Source: JBKBKN01 sp046294625 (GTDB lineage: Bacteria; Bacteroidota; Bacteroidia; M30B66). From it: DNA of 64,000 nt. Below are positions 42,108 through 51,946 of this stretch, in pieces. The notes under the pieces were generated by a model. That model was not told where the DNA came from, did no database searches, and worked only from the letters and a program-made list of their open reading frames with translations. Made by a program: the position numbers and the translations under genes. Numbering within the stretch: the stretch's first letter is position 1; each line of letters begins with the position of its first letter. The stretch covers positions 62,001 through 126,000 of the forward strand of contig JBKBKN010000001.1 in assembly GCA_046294625.1 (NCBI GenBank), given 5' to 3'.

Positions 42108-44303
42108 ATGAACTACAAAATCATCTCTATCCCGATTATTTTACTGATTTTTCAAGTTTCGCTTACTCAGGAGCTAATGGCCCAGAAAAATAAACTCACC
42201 CTTGAAGAAGTGTGGGCGAGTGCAAAGTTTAGGCCTGAGTTTGTATTTGGCATCAAGTCAATGAACGATGGGGAGCATTATAGTGTGCTTGAGTTTGGGC
42301 AACAGAGTGTGAGTTTAGAAAAATACAGCTACCGCACAGGGGAAAAAGTAGGGTCCATTTTCAATTCTTCAAAGGCATCTGCTCCGGGCGGTGCTTCGCT
42401 CATGTTTGATAGCTACATTTTCAGCAGAGACGAAAGCAAACTGCTCGTGCCAACAGCATCAGAGCAAATTTATCGCTATTCGAGCAAGGCAGATTATATG
42501 ATTATTGATATCAAAACAGGAAAAGTAACTCCAGTTGGTGAGAAGAAACAGCTTGATGCAGAATTCTCGCCCGATGGCAATCATGTAGCCTTTGTGATGG
42601 ACAACAATTTATATGTAAAAAATCTTTTAAACGGTCAGACCACACAAATCACCGCCGATGGCAAAATGAATCACATCATCAATGGTGCGCCGGATTGGGT
42701 TTATGAAGAAGAATTTGCCTTGAAAAAAGGATTTTACTGGTCGGCGGATAGCAAGAAGATTGCGTTTTTTCGATTCGACGAGTCGGAAGTAAAAGAGTTT
42801 TTGATGCCAACTTATGGGACAATTTATCCAGGAGAATACAGGTTTAAATACCCTAAAGCAGGTGAAAAGAATGCCATTGTGAGTATTCATGTTTTTGATC
42901 TCGACACAAAATCAAGATTAGAGATACCAACAGCTAAGACGCCAGAAAATTACATTCCACGCATATATTGGTCGCCCGACAATCAGTCTCTAATGATTTT
43001 GCGGATCAATCGACATCAAAACCATCTGGAATTTTTGTTGGCAGATTCGCGCTCAGGAAATGTAAAATTGGTTTTGGAAGAAAAGTCAGAAACCTATGTT
43101 GAAGTAAATGATGACTTCCGTTGGTTGCAAGGCGGAAAGCAATTTTTGATAAGCAGCGAAAAGGATGGATACAATCATATTTACTTGTATGACATCAATG
43201 GGAAACAAATGAGACAAGTAACTGCAGGTCCGTGGGATGTGCTCTCTGTAGATGGTGTGAACGAAAAAGAAGGATGGGTATACTATCATTCAGCGGAGAT
43301 GTCTCCCAAAGAAAAACATGCCTACGCTGTTCGATTAAATGGCAAAGGTAAGAAACTGCTCACACCTGAAAGAGGCACCCATACAGTGGAATATAGCGAA
43401 GGATTTAAATACTATATAAATCAGCGAAGCGATGCCAACTCGCCGTTTATTTTTGAACTTTATGATGGCAAAGGAGTGAAAATAAGAACCATCAAAGACA
43501 ATGCAGATTTGAGTGCCAAATTAAAAAGCTATGATTTGAGCCCTAAAACTTTTTTCAGTTTTACTAACAGTGTTGGCATCGAGCTGAATGGCTGGATGAT
43601 TAAGCCAACAGGATTTGATCCGTCGAAGAAATATCCCGTATTGATGTATGTTTATGGCGGCCCCGGTCACAATACGGTAAATGATGCCTGGGAAGGGTCT
43701 AACTATCTTTGGCATCAATACATGGCACAAAATGGATATCTTATTGTGAGTATCGATAATCGAGGAACCGGCAAACGCGGAGCAGCCTTCAAGAAGTCAA
43801 CGTATTTACAACTAGGAAAAGTAGAAACCGAAGATCAGATTGATGGCGCCAAATATCTCGCTTCTCTGCCCTATGTGGATGCTGACAGAATAGCTATACA
43901 AGGTTGGAGCTATGGTGGATACATGTCATCGCTTTGTATTACCAAAGGTGCTGCATTCTTTAAGCTTGCAATAGCCATTGCCCCGGTAACCAATTGGCGA
44001 TTCTATGACACGATTTACACAGAACGCTACATGCGAACACCCGATGAAAACGCCGATGGCTATGACAATAATTCACCCATCAATCATGTAGATAAACTCA
44101 AAGGAAAATATTTATTAATACATGGTACAGCTGATGATAACGTCCACTTTCAAAATGCCGTAGAAATGGCAGCATCGCTAATTAAGAACAACAAGCAGTT
44201 CGATACCATGTTTTATCCGGATAAGAATCATGGCATATATGGCGGTGTCACTCGATTGCATCTCTATACCCTCATCACCAATTATGTAAACACACATCTG
44301 TAA
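42108..44303 (+). CDS. Dipeptidyl peptidase IV (S9 family serine peptidase)
   Basis: The 731-residue protein is a prolyl-specific exopeptidase of the S9B type, removing X-Pro dipeptides from peptide N-termini. A signal peptide (about 1-25, ending ELMAQ) places it in the periplasm or outer surface. The propeller domain (about 40-480) has DPP IV features such as NGAPDWVYEEEF. The catalytic triad is S601 in GWSYGGYMS, D676 in HGTADDNVHF and H708 in DKNHG. It lacks a C-terminal T9SS signal. It serves peptide nutrition in secreted-protease-rich Bacteroidota. Confidence 0.95.
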   Translation: MNYKIISIPIILLIFQVSLTQELMAQKNKLTLEEVWASAKFRPEFVFGIKSMNDGEHYSVLEFGQQSVSLEKYSYRTGEKVGSIFNSSKASAPGGASLMFDSYIFSRDESKLLVPTASEQIYRYSSKADYMIIDIKTGKVTPVGEKKQLDAEFSPDGNHVAFVMDNNLYVKNLLNGQTTQITADGKMNHIINGAPDWVYEEEFALKKGFYWSADSKKIAFFRFDESEVKEFLMPTYGTIYPGEYRFKYPKAGEKNAIVSIHVFDLDTKSRLEIPTAKTPENYIPRIYWSPDNQSLMILRINRHQNHLEFLLADSRSGNVKLVLEEKSETYVEVNDDFRWLQGGKQFLISSEKDGYNHIYLYDINGKQMRQVTAGPWDVLSVDGVNEKEGWVYYHSAEMSPKEKHAYAVRLNGKGKKLLTPERGTHTVEYSEGFKYYINQRSDANSPFIFELYDGKGVKIRTIKDNADLSAKLKSYDLSPKTFFSFTNSVGIELNGWMIKPTGFDPSKKYPVLMYVYGGPGHNTVNDAWEGSNYLWHQYMAQNGYLIVSIDNRGTGKRGAAFKKSTYLQLGKVETEDQIDGAKYLASLPYVDADRIAIQGWSYGGYMSSLCITKGAAFFKLAIAIAPVTNWRFYDTIYTERYMRTPDENADGYDNNSPINHVDKLKGKYLLIHGTADDNVHFQNAVEMAASLIKNNKQFDTMFYPDKNHGIYGGVTRLHLYTLITNYVNTHL

Positions 44304-44323
44304 ACATACTGATCATGTGCAGG

Positions 44324-44352
44324 TTGTCCGAATAGAATTTTTAATACATTTG
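44324..44352 (+). promoter_or_regulatory. Promoter of the secreted coiled-coil / adhesin operon
   Basis: TTG (44324-44326) is 18 bases before TACATTTG (44345-44352), a close match to the Bacteroidota consensus. The leader to 44366 is short (about 10 bases). Confidence 0.45.
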
Positions 44353-44365
44353 TTTCAAAATAGCT

Positions 44366-44698
44366 ATGTACTACCTCTTTATTTTTTTGTTGTTTGGTTT
44401 CTTTTCATGGAGCAACTATGCACTCGCTCAATCTGATATTCAGCAGCAGCAAAGCAATCAGGTGATTGAAACACAAATCCCTGTATTGAATTCTTCTGAA
44501 GATGTGAAGCAAAAACTGGCAAACATCGATGAGCATATTCGATCCATTGATATCAAAGCAGCACACATACGAAGTAAAGAAGAAACACACCAGAAAGCAT
44601 TGCAGGATAATTACTACGAGCGAATGGATAAAATAAAGAAATCACTGTTGGAAAGAAGAGCTGTGCTGTTACAAGAAATGGAATCAAAATCAGAATAA
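44366..44698 (+). CDS. Small secreted coiled-coil protein
   Basis: The 110-residue protein has a signal peptide (MYYLFIFLLFGFFSWSNYAL then AQ) and a mature part of about 88 residues that is highly charged and helical, probably a coiled coil (KQKLANIDEHIRSIDIKAAH and RMDKIKKSLLERRAVLLQEM). No sorting domain or lipobox. The stop codon overlaps the start of the adhesin gene by one base (TAATG), implying coupled translation. It may be periplasmic and act with the adhesin, which is inference. Confidence 0.7.
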   Translation: MYYLFIFLLFGFFSWSNYALAQSDIQQQQSNQVIETQIPVLNSSEDVKQKLANIDEHIRSIDIKAAHIRSKEETHQKALQDNYYERMDKIKKSLLERRAVLLQEMESKSE

Positions 44699-47589
44699 TG
44701 TCAATGAGGTTTTTACTTGTTTTTATTTCTCTTTACTTCATTCCTTGGAAGTCTTTGGCACAAGGTGGCGGTGTTACATGTTCACAAATGGAGCCCATCT
44801 GCACAAATTCTGGTTTGAATTTTATTGCGAATGAAGGGGGGCCTAATGCCAGCACGATTGATCCCGGAAATAATTATGGATGCCTGATTACTTCGCCAAA
44901 TCCATCCTGGTTTTATTTAGAAATTTCTCAACCGGGCGATATCATCATGAACCTTTCTGCCCCGGAAGACATCGACTTTATCATTTGGGGACCCTATCCT
45001 AATCTTGCAGCTGCCATTGCCAATTGTGGCAACCACACCAATATTGTTCCTAATTCAGATTGTGTTGGTTTTCCTCCGTTTGAAATTTGTTCGGCATTTG
45101 GTTGCAGCTTCTCAGGCTCTAATGTGGAAACTCCCGGTATTCCTAATGCGCAGGTTGGCCAGGTGTATGTGATGCTCGTTACAAATTATGCAGATCAGAT
45201 ACAACCCATCTCCTTAACGCAAACCGGCGGAACCGGTGCTACCAACTGTGCTTTACTTTGCAACATTAGCAATGTAACAGCAAATCCGGGTGCTTGCGAC
45301 AATGTCACCAATACTTATAATCTTAGTGGTACCATCACATTTACAAATCCTCCCACCACCGGCACACTCACTGTGACCAATAGCAATGGGGGGAGCCAAA
45401 CATTTAATGCACCATTTACAAGTCCACTCAATTACAGTATCGCAGGAATTACATCTAGTGGAGGTGCGCAAACAGTGAATGTGGTATTTAGCGGTCAGAC
45501 AGACTGTGTTTTCAATGCCAATTATACCGCGCCGAATCCTTGCTCTCCCGGAGTTTGTTCTGTTACAGCGGGTAGTAATAGCCCTGTTTGTTCAGGATTG
45601 GCGATTAATCTAACAGCCACTACAACAGCGGGTGCTGCTTATGCCTGGACAGGCCCTAATGGATACACATCTGCTTTGCAAAATCCAATTATCAACGCTT
45701 CCACTACAGCCATGTCCGGAGACTACACCGTTACCATGACCTTGCCCAACGGATGTGTGGCTACATCTACTGTGAATGTAGTGGTGAATCAGACACCTTC
45801 TGCGCCTACAGCCCTGAGCAATAGTCCGGTATGCGAAGGAAACAATATAGACCTGACTGCAGAAAATATTACCAATGCAACATATAATTGGATGGGTCCT
45901 GGAATTACGCCTGCATTAGCGAGTCTTCAGAATCCATCTATTGCAAATGCTACGATTGCAATGTCCGGGCTATATCAGGTTACGGCCACTGTGAATGGCT
46001 GCACAAGTGCGGCCGGAACAGTTACTGTGGAAGTTTTTGCAGTGCCAACAGAACCTGTCATTTCTGCCAACTTTAATCCAATTTGTACGGGCCAGGACCT
46101 TGTTTTATCTATCACAAGCCCACTATTGCCGCCTCAAGGTGTTGTTTACACCTGGACAGGCCCTAATGGATTCACATCGAGTGCCGCTTCGCCCACCATT
46201 TCAAATATTAATTTGAATCAATCCGGAAACTATACCGTATTTTTCGATTTAGGAGGATGTATTTCTCCCGTGGGTAGCCTCGCCATTGCTGTAAGCGAAG
46301 CACCAAGTGTAGATGCGGGACCTGATGTGCAGCTCTGCTCCAATACGCCGATTGATCTAGGTTTTGCAGGAGAACCCGGCGTTACTTACTCTTGGAGTCC
46401 AACTAACTTTCTGAGTGATCCCAATATCAGCAATCCCACCATTACTCCTATTAACACAGGAACGACGAGTACTTCCACAACCTATACATTGACCGCCCAG
46501 CAGAATGGTTGTTCCATCAGCGATCAGGTAGTGGTTACGGTTACACCTATACCTGTGGCAACATTTAGTGTACCTCCCGGACAATGTTTTGCTAATAATA
46601 GTTTTGGTTTTGTGGCTGGTGGCGACTTGCCTGCCTCGGCAACATATCAATGGAACTTTGGTCCGTCAGCTAACACGCCAGCTTCTACCCAGCGAAATCC
46701 GGCAGGCATATCGTTTAGTTCAACCGGCAACCAATCAGTTACCCTAGTGGTGAGCAACAATGGATGCGTGAGTCAGCCCTTTACTGCCAATGTACAGGTT
46801 TTTGCCATGCCGGTGGCCAATTTCATAGCTGATGTTTATGAGGGTTGCAATCCTATGCGGGTCAACTTTACCAACCTCTCCGAATCTCCTATGGGAATAC
46901 TTACATTTAACTGGAACTTTGGAAATGATAAGTTCTCCACGGCCACTAATCCACAAGTAATTTATGATGAGGCAGGTACGTTCACAGTGAGTCTATTAGC
47001 CACAACTGCACAAGGTTGTAGTGATCGATTTACGGTCAATGGGTTGATTAATGTCAACAAGGCTCCAAGAGCGGCCTTCAACACAGATCCTTTTGGTGAG
47101 ACCACTATTGTCGACCCCACGATTTTTTTACTGGATTTTTCGAGTAATGCGTCCGAAGGTTTTTATGTTCTTTCTAACGGTGATATAATTGAAGAATTGA
47201 ATGGTACTTACACATTCACTGACACCGGTCTTTATACCATTACTCAAATTGTGCGAAATGAGTTTGGCTGTGCCGATACCACATCCAAAGAATTTCGATT
47301 TGAGCTCGGATTTAAAATTTATATTCCCAACTCATTCACCCCTAACAATGATGGTAAAAACGATATTTTCAGAGTGTATGGGGAAGATATCTATGATTTC
47401 AGAATGATTATATACAGCAGATGGGGTCAAATCCTTTACACATCATTTGACATGGAAAATGGCTGGGATGGAAGAACTGCATTGTCTGACAGGATTCTCC
47501 AACAAGATACTTACATTTATCATATTGAAGCCACCGATCGTTTAGGAAAAAAAGTCAGCTTTCAAGGACCGGTATTCTTAATCAAATAG
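44698..47589 (+). CDS. Large surface protein with Ig/PKD-like repeats and T9SS type B sorting domain
   Basis: The 963-residue protein has a signal peptide (about 1-21) and a cysteine-rich N-terminal domain (about 22-185, with PSWFYLEISQPGDI and EDIDFIIWGPY) found in many Bacteroidota surface proteins. Ig-like repeats (about 290-510) carry AWTGPNGY and TWTGPNGF as in the truncated protein at the left window edge. PKD domains (about 510-860; YQWNFGPS, FNWNFGND) precede the CHU_C sorting domain (about 870-963; IYIPNSFTPNNDGKND and IYSRWGQI). It is a probable T9SS-exported adhesin. It ends immediately before a convergent lipoprotein gene (0 bases between stops). Confidence 0.9.
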   Translation: MSMRFLLVFISLYFIPWKSLAQGGGVTCSQMEPICTNSGLNFIANEGGPNASTIDPGNNYGCLITSPNPSWFYLEISQPGDIIMNLSAPEDIDFIIWGPYPNLAAAIANCGNHTNIVPNSDCVGFPPFEICSAFGCSFSGSNVETPGIPNAQVGQVYVMLVTNYADQIQPISLTQTGGTGATNCALLCNISNVTANPGACDNVTNTYNLSGTITFTNPPTTGTLTVTNSNGGSQTFNAPFTSPLNYSIAGITSSGGAQTVNVVFSGQTDCVFNANYTAPNPCSPGVCSVTAGSNSPVCSGLAINLTATTTAGAAYAWTGPNGYTSALQNPIINASTTAMSGDYTVTMTLPNGCVATSTVNVVVNQTPSAPTALSNSPVCEGNNIDLTAENITNATYNWMGPGITPALASLQNPSIANATIAMSGLYQVTATVNGCTSAAGTVTVEVFAVPTEPVISANFNPICTGQDLVLSITSPLLPPQGVVYTWTGPNGFTSSAASPTISNINLNQSGNYTVFFDLGGCISPVGSLAIAVSEAPSVDAGPDVQLCSNTPIDLGFAGEPGVTYSWSPTNFLSDPNISNPTITPINTGTTSTSTTYTLTAQQNGCSISDQVVVTVTPIPVATFSVPPGQCFANNSFGFVAGGDLPASATYQWNFGPSANTPASTQRNPAGISFSSTGNQSVTLVVSNNGCVSQPFTANVQVFAMPVANFIADVYEGCNPMRVNFTNLSESPMGILTFNWNFGNDKFSTATNPQVIYDEAGTFTVSLLATTAQGCSDRFTVNGLINVNKAPRAAFNTDPFGETTIVDPTIFLLDFSSNASEGFYVLSNGDIIEELNGTYTFTDTGLYTITQIVRNEFGCADTTSKEFRFELGFKIYIPNSFTPNNDGKNDIFRVYGEDIYDFRMIIYSRWGQILYTSFDMENGWDGRTALSDRILQQDTYIYHIEATDRLGKKVSFQGPVFLIK

Positions 47590-48105
47590 TCACAAGGATC
47601 CTTGTTTTTTTGCCAAATCATATTTTTGGCTAAAGTTTTGCTCAGCTTTGCTGTAGTCACTAATGATTTTTTCAAGTTTAGCATCAATTTGCCTGAGCAG
47701 TTCATTCACCATCAATTCTTGCTCGTCTAAAAATAATGAATCGGGCAGCAGCAATAAATCGATCGACTGCTTGTATTCAACAGAATACAGTTTAGAATGC
47801 TCATCAACTAATATTTTTGTTGCATTCAAAAAGACTTCATCACCTTTAAAAGGGGGCATACTACTAAGTTTTTGATTGCTTTTTTCAAGTTGTTTGCCGA
47901 GTAGAGCGTATGCCTTATTCATATCTTCTTCGTAAAAAGTCTCTAAAGCTGCATTTAATACACTGATGGCTTGCGAAATTTTGACCTGTTCGGTAACGAG
48001 CGAATCGTGATAGCTCAAAGCCGTATATGATTCATTTTGACAAGAATTCAGGCTTACGCCCAAAGCAATAGACAAGAAAATCACAGCAGGGAAAAATAGT
48101 TTCAT
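47590..48105 (-). CDS. Lipoprotein of unknown function
   Basis: The start at 48105 gives 171 residues; an ATG four codons upstream is possible. The signal MKLFFPAVIFLSIALGVSLNSC ends in the lipobox LNSC. The mature part is helical, rich in leucine and lysine, with no recognised domain. It directly abuts the stop of the adhesin gene on the other strand, and no terminator is visible between them. Confidence 0.65.
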   Translation of the reverse strand: MKLFFPAVIFLSIALGVSLNSCQNESYTALSYHDSLVTEQVKISQAISVLNAALETFYEEDMNKAYALLGKQLEKSNQKLSSMPPFKGDEVFLNATKILVDEHSKLYSVEYKQSIDLLLLPDSLFLDEQELMVNELLRQIDAKLEKIISDYSKAEQNFSQKYDLAKKQGSL

Positions 48106-48168
48106 GATAAACAGCATTTATTTTAAGATGCCAAACCTAATGAAAATTGCTAAGGATAGCTTTAGTTC

Positions 48169-48846
48169 TTAGCTGCGTTTTTGCTCCAGAAGCAATGAAC
48201 GAATGTCTTTGATGAGTAAATCAATTTCGTTTTTATCCAGTCCGTCGTATATTCCTCTAATTCTTCTATTGTGATCAATCAGTGCAAAGTTTTGTGTGTG
48301 TATAAAATCAGTTGGCCCCCCTGTGCCTATTGATGCTTCGAGCAAATAGCCATTTCTGGCAATAGCATAAAGATCAACCTTGTCGCCGGTGAGAAAAAGC
48401 CATTTATTCGATTTTGCCCCAAATTTTTCGGCATAGGACTTTAATTGCTCTGGTTGGTCGGTATCGGGATCGACCGTATGACTCAAAATGAGCACATTGG
48501 GTTCATCTGCAAAAGTTTGATTGATTCGGTTCATCTCATCAGACATGGCAGGGCAAATGGTTTGGCAAGTAGTAAAAAAGAAATCTACTACATATATTTT
48601 TCCCTTCACATCTTGTTCCGTCACTTCCCGACCTTCCTGATTGATGAAGCGAAACTCAGGAATTCGGTGCCATAAGGTATCGATTCGCATTTTTCCATCC
48701 ACCATCACCGTATCTAACTTGTGTTTGCCGATAAAGGGCAATTTCTTGTAAACGATACCGGAAGGCTTACCTTTAGATAAATAGAAAATAGCGAAGACGA
48801 TTAACAAAACGACTACTATGGCCGGGACAATGTTTTTAGTTTTCAT
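48169..48846 (-). CDS. SCO family protein (copper/thiol chaperone for cytochrome oxidase)
   Basis: The 225-residue protein has an N-terminal membrane anchor (about 7-24) and a thioredoxin-fold SCO/SenC domain. The copper ligands are C94 and C98 in TTCQTICPAM and a histidine in FIHTQNFALID (H183). SCO proteins help build the Cu-A site of cytochrome c oxidase or reduce thiols in the periplasm. The gene is overlapped by 11 bases by the rhodanese gene upstream, so they form one transcript. No cytochrome oxidase gene is in the window. Confidence 0.92.
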   Translation of the reverse strand: MKTKNIVPAIVVVLLIVFAIFYLSKGKPSGIVYKKLPFIGKHKLDTVMVDGKMRIDTLWHRIPEFRFINQEGREVTEQDVKGKIYVVDFFFTTCQTICPAMSDEMNRINQTFADEPNVLILSHTVDPDTDQPEQLKSYAEKFGAKSNKWLFLTGDKVDLYAIARNGYLLEASIGTGGPTDFIHTQNFALIDHNRRIRGIYDGLDKNEIDLLIKDIRSLLLEQKRS

Positions 48847-49285
48847 AAGTTGATGGTGCGCTTTTGGTCTTCAGATTTTTTTTTGTCCATGCATTCATTC
48901 CGCCTTCTAGTACAATGATTGTTTTAAACCCTGCATTCGAAAGCAGTTTTGCCGCTTCTTTAGATGTGGTTCCATCTTCACAATAGACAAGAACAGGTGA
49001 GTGCGTCGGAAGTTTATCTACGCTTTTCTTAAAATTTGCCATTTGAAAGGGAATGTTTCTCGCACCTTCGATATGCGATTGATGATATTCGCTTTCACTT
49101 CTCAGATCTATTAAGGTATTTTTCAAGTTTATTTTTTTGGATAGAAAGGCTAGCGGATCCAGTAATTCGACATTAGCCTGCAAATCAGATTGTGAATGGG
49201 CAAATGGAATTCCGGCAAGCATGAACATTAATCCCAATACAATGCAGGTGATTTTAAAATTTTTCTTTACGCGGTCTTTTTCCAT
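48836..49285 (-). CDS. Secreted rhodanese-like domain protein
   Basis: The start at 49285 gives 149 residues, with a signal peptide or anchor (ITCIVLGLMFMLAGIPFAHS). A single rhodanese domain (about 40-140) has LIDLRSESEYHQSHIEGARN and the active-site loop with C102 in VYCEDGTTS, then GFKTIIVLEGGMNAW. It may handle sulfur or persulfide transfer in the periplasm. It overlaps the SCO gene by 11 bases, so the two probably act in the same redox or metal-maturation setting. Confidence 0.82.
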   Translation of the reverse strand: MEKDRVKKNFKITCIVLGLMFMLAGIPFAHSQSDLQANVELLDPLAFLSKKINLKNTLIDLRSESEYHQSHIEGARNIPFQMANFKKSVDKLPTHSPVLVYCEDGTTSKEAAKLLSNAGFKTIIVLEGGMNAWTKKNLKTKSAPSTYEN

Positions 49286-49435
49286 CTTTAGAAGCTTTGC
49301 AAGCAAAATTCATCAATCTTTTTTGCATCACACTTTTTATTAATTTTTTTTATCACCAATCTAATGTCTGATAAGCTCCTGAATTTGTTTCTTTCGTTTA
49401 TTTTAAAATGACGTAATTTAGCCGCAATAAAGTAA

Positions 49436-50167
49436 ATGCTGTCTCTTCTATTTAAAGAAATCAATAGCTTCTTAAGCACGCTGATCGGTTACATTGTAAT
49501 CATCATCTTTCTCTTAGCTTTAAGCTTGTTTTTGTGGGTTTTCCCCGGAGATTCGAATATTCCGATGAGCGGAATTGCCTCATTGGAACCTATGTTTGTG
49601 ATCGCGCCTTGGCTGTTTATGTTTTTAATTCCGGCCATCACCATGCGGTCATTTGCCGAAGAAAAACGAACCGGAACCCTGGAATTTCTACTCACTAAGC
49701 CCATCACAGAACTACAGGTAATCTTAGCCAAATTTTTTGCAGGCTTATTACTGGTGATTATTGCTGTTTTACCCACTTTTGTTTACTATTTCAGCATTCA
49801 GTCCTTGGGCAACCCGGCAGGCAATATTGACTCAGGTGCCACTTATGGTTCTTACATCGGACTGATTTTCCTGGGTGGTGTATTTGTTTCGATTGGCATC
49901 TTTGCTTCATCCATCACCGACAATCAGGTTATTTCTTTCATCACATCACTTTTTTTGTGTTTTTTCTTTTTTGTTGGCTTTGATTATATAGGCGGATTAG
50001 TAATTTTTTCTGGAATATCGGATTTAATTTCCGGGCTTGGCATCAACCATCACTACACGTCTATTAGCAGGGGCGTGATGGATAGCAGAGATTTGATTTA
50101 TTTTTTGAGCGTAATTGTGTTATTCATCATGCTTACCCGAATTAAATTACTTAGCAGAAAATGGTAG
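49436..50167 (+). CDS. gldF: Gliding motility ABC transporter permease GldF
   Basis: The 243-residue protein has six predicted membrane helices and a permease sequence typical of GldF (LFKEINSFLSTLIGYIVIII at the start; ITMRSFAEEKRTGTLEFLLT in the ABC-2 permease region). In Flavobacterium johnsoniae GldF forms an ABC transporter with GldA and GldG needed for gliding. The 7-base overlap with gldG and the DUF4340 gene downstream make the standard Bacteroidota layout. The gldA ATPase gene is not in the window. Confidence 0.93.
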   Translation: MLSLLFKEINSFLSTLIGYIVIIIFLLALSLFLWVFPGDSNIPMSGIASLEPMFVIAPWLFMFLIPAITMRSFAEEKRTGTLEFLLTKPITELQVILAKFFAGLLLVIIAVLPTFVYYFSIQSLGNPAGNIDSGATYGSYIGLIFLGGVFVSIGIFASSITDNQVISFITSLFLCFFFFVGFDYIGGLVIFSGISDLISGLGINHHYTSISRGVMDSRDLIYFLSVIVLFIMLTRIKLLSRKW

Positions 50168-51924
50168 ATAAGGGGATAGCGCAAAAAAATTTTAAGAAGG
50201 CAGCCATCGTAAACACTTTTTTGGTCGTGTTTATTCTGATTCTGTTTAATGTAATTGGTAATCTCACATTCAGCAGGATTGACCTAACAGCAGAGAAGCG
50301 ATTTTCGTTGAACAAAAACACCAAAGAACTACTGCATCAGCTCGACGATTATGTTTTTGTAAAGGTTTATTTACACGGGGAGCTGCCTCCGGCCTATCGC
50401 AAGCTTCGTACTGAAATCCTTCAAATGCTTAACGAGTTTAGAGCCTACAGTAAAAACATACAGTTTGAGTTTATCAACCCTTCCGCATCAGCCGATCAAA
50501 AGGAGCGGAACTCCATTTATCGACAACTGAGTGAAAGTGGCTTGACCTACACCACTCCGGTTGAGCAAAAAGAATCTGGTGTTTCGCAAAGTATTATTTG
50601 GCCAGGCGCCATTCTCTCCTACAGAACCAAAAATGTAGCGCTTAACTTTTTGAGTAGTCAAACCTATTCGTCTGAAGAGGCGATGATTAGTCAGTCGATA
50701 ACCAATCTAGAGTATTCGCTTACGAATGCCATCAGAAAGTTAAGTTTTAAGCTACGCCCCCGTATAGCTTTTATTGAGGGATATGGTATGCTCGATAGCT
50801 TGCGTACTAAAGATATTAGCCGTGCATTCAGCGAGTATTACGATGTGGAACGTGTGCGTATCGACAGTACGCTGAGTGCATTGGTTTATAGAAACACGGA
50901 AGAAGACAGTGTGCGTATCCGCCCTCGCTACCGATGCGTGATTATTGCAAAGCCACAAGAGCCATTTAAAGAGAAAGACAAGTTCATGCTCGATCAATAT
51001 GTGATGTACGGTGGACGCATACTTTGGTTGGTAGATGCCGTGCATGCCGATATGGATAGTTTGAGCACAGGCAACACAACCTTGGTATTTCCAAACAGCC
51101 ACAATCTGGATGATCAATTATTTAAATATGGTGTTCGAGTAAATCCTAACTTGGTAATGGATCTTCGTTCAGCCAGCATTCCGGTGGTAACAGGTGTGAT
51201 CGCTAATCAACCCCGATATCAACCCTTCAAGTGGTTTTATTTTCCATTGTCTTTGCCTAATACCAACCACCCGATTGTAAATAACTTGAATCCGGTGCGA
51301 TTTGAATTCACGAGCAATATCGACCTGGTAGGCAATGATAAAATTAAAAAGACCGTACTTCTTAGCTCTTCGCCAAGGTCGAAGTTGACGCCCGCTCCGG
51401 CAAGGGTTAGTCTGAACATACTTAAAGAGCCACCAAGCCCCGAAGACTATGTGAGTGGAGAAATTCCGCTAGCAGTGTTGTTGGAAGGGAATTTCACTTC
51501 ATTGTACAAAAACCGTCCCCTTGATCCGCTTGATCAGTTGCGCAACAGCAAGATTATCGGTTTCAAGGAAGAAGGTGAATTTACAAAAATGATAGTGGTT
51601 GCAGATGGAGATTTAATCAAAAATCATTACAACCCTGTTTCAGGCAAAATCTCTCCGCTAGGTTTAGATAGATACACAGGAGAGATTTTTGGAAATAAGG
51701 AGTTTTTGCTCAATGCGATGAACTATTTGTGCGACGATTCCGGATTGATTAGCATTCGCTCGCGTACGGTTAGGCTGCGTTTGCTTGATGAAACTAAGGT
51801 AAAAATGAACAAACTGAGTATTCAACTCAAGAATGTTCTAATACCTATTGTCATTGTAATTCTGCTTGGTTTGATAAAGTTTACCATCAGAAAACGAAAA
51901 TACGCAGCCCAAAAGCTTAAATAA
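50161..51924 (+). CDS. gldG: Gliding motility ABC transporter substrate-binding protein GldG
   Basis: The 587-residue protein has an N-terminal membrane helix (about 15-37, VNTFLVVFILILFNVIGNLT), a large extracytoplasmic ABC-type uncharacterised transporter domain (about 40-440) and a C-terminal helix (about 560-578, LIPIVIVILLGLIKFTI). It begins by overlapping gldF by 7 bases. RIDLTAEKRFSLNKNTKELL near the start is characteristic of the family. It is expected to act with GldF as the permease-associated subunit. Confidence 0.93.
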   Translation: MVDKGIAQKNFKKAAIVNTFLVVFILILFNVIGNLTFSRIDLTAEKRFSLNKNTKELLHQLDDYVFVKVYLHGELPPAYRKLRTEILQMLNEFRAYSKNIQFEFINPSASADQKERNSIYRQLSESGLTYTTPVEQKESGVSQSIIWPGAILSYRTKNVALNFLSSQTYSSEEAMISQSITNLEYSLTNAIRKLSFKLRPRIAFIEGYGMLDSLRTKDISRAFSEYYDVERVRIDSTLSALVYRNTEEDSVRIRPRYRCVIIAKPQEPFKEKDKFMLDQYVMYGGRILWLVDAVHADMDSLSTGNTTLVFPNSHNLDDQLFKYGVRVNPNLVMDLRSASIPVVTGVIANQPRYQPFKWFYFPLSLPNTNHPIVNNLNPVRFEFTSNIDLVGNDKIKKTVLLSSSPRSKLTPAPARVSLNILKEPPSPEDYVSGEIPLAVLLEGNFTSLYKNRPLDPLDQLRNSKIIGFKEEGEFTKMIVVADGDLIKNHYNPVSGKISPLGLDRYTGEIFGNKEFLLNAMNYLCDDSGLISIRSRTVRLRLLDETKVKMNKLSIQLKNVLIPIVIVILLGLIKFTIRKRKYAAQKLK

Positions 51925-51932
51925 AATTTACG

Positions 51933-51938
51933 AGGAGG
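51933..51938 (+). promoter_or_regulatory. Strong Shine-Dalgarno before the DUF4340 gene
   Basis: AGGAGG sits 8 bases before the ATG at 51947. Most starts in this window lack such a motif, as expected for Bacteroidota. Confidence 0.7.
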
Positions 51939-51946
51939 GAAGAAAA

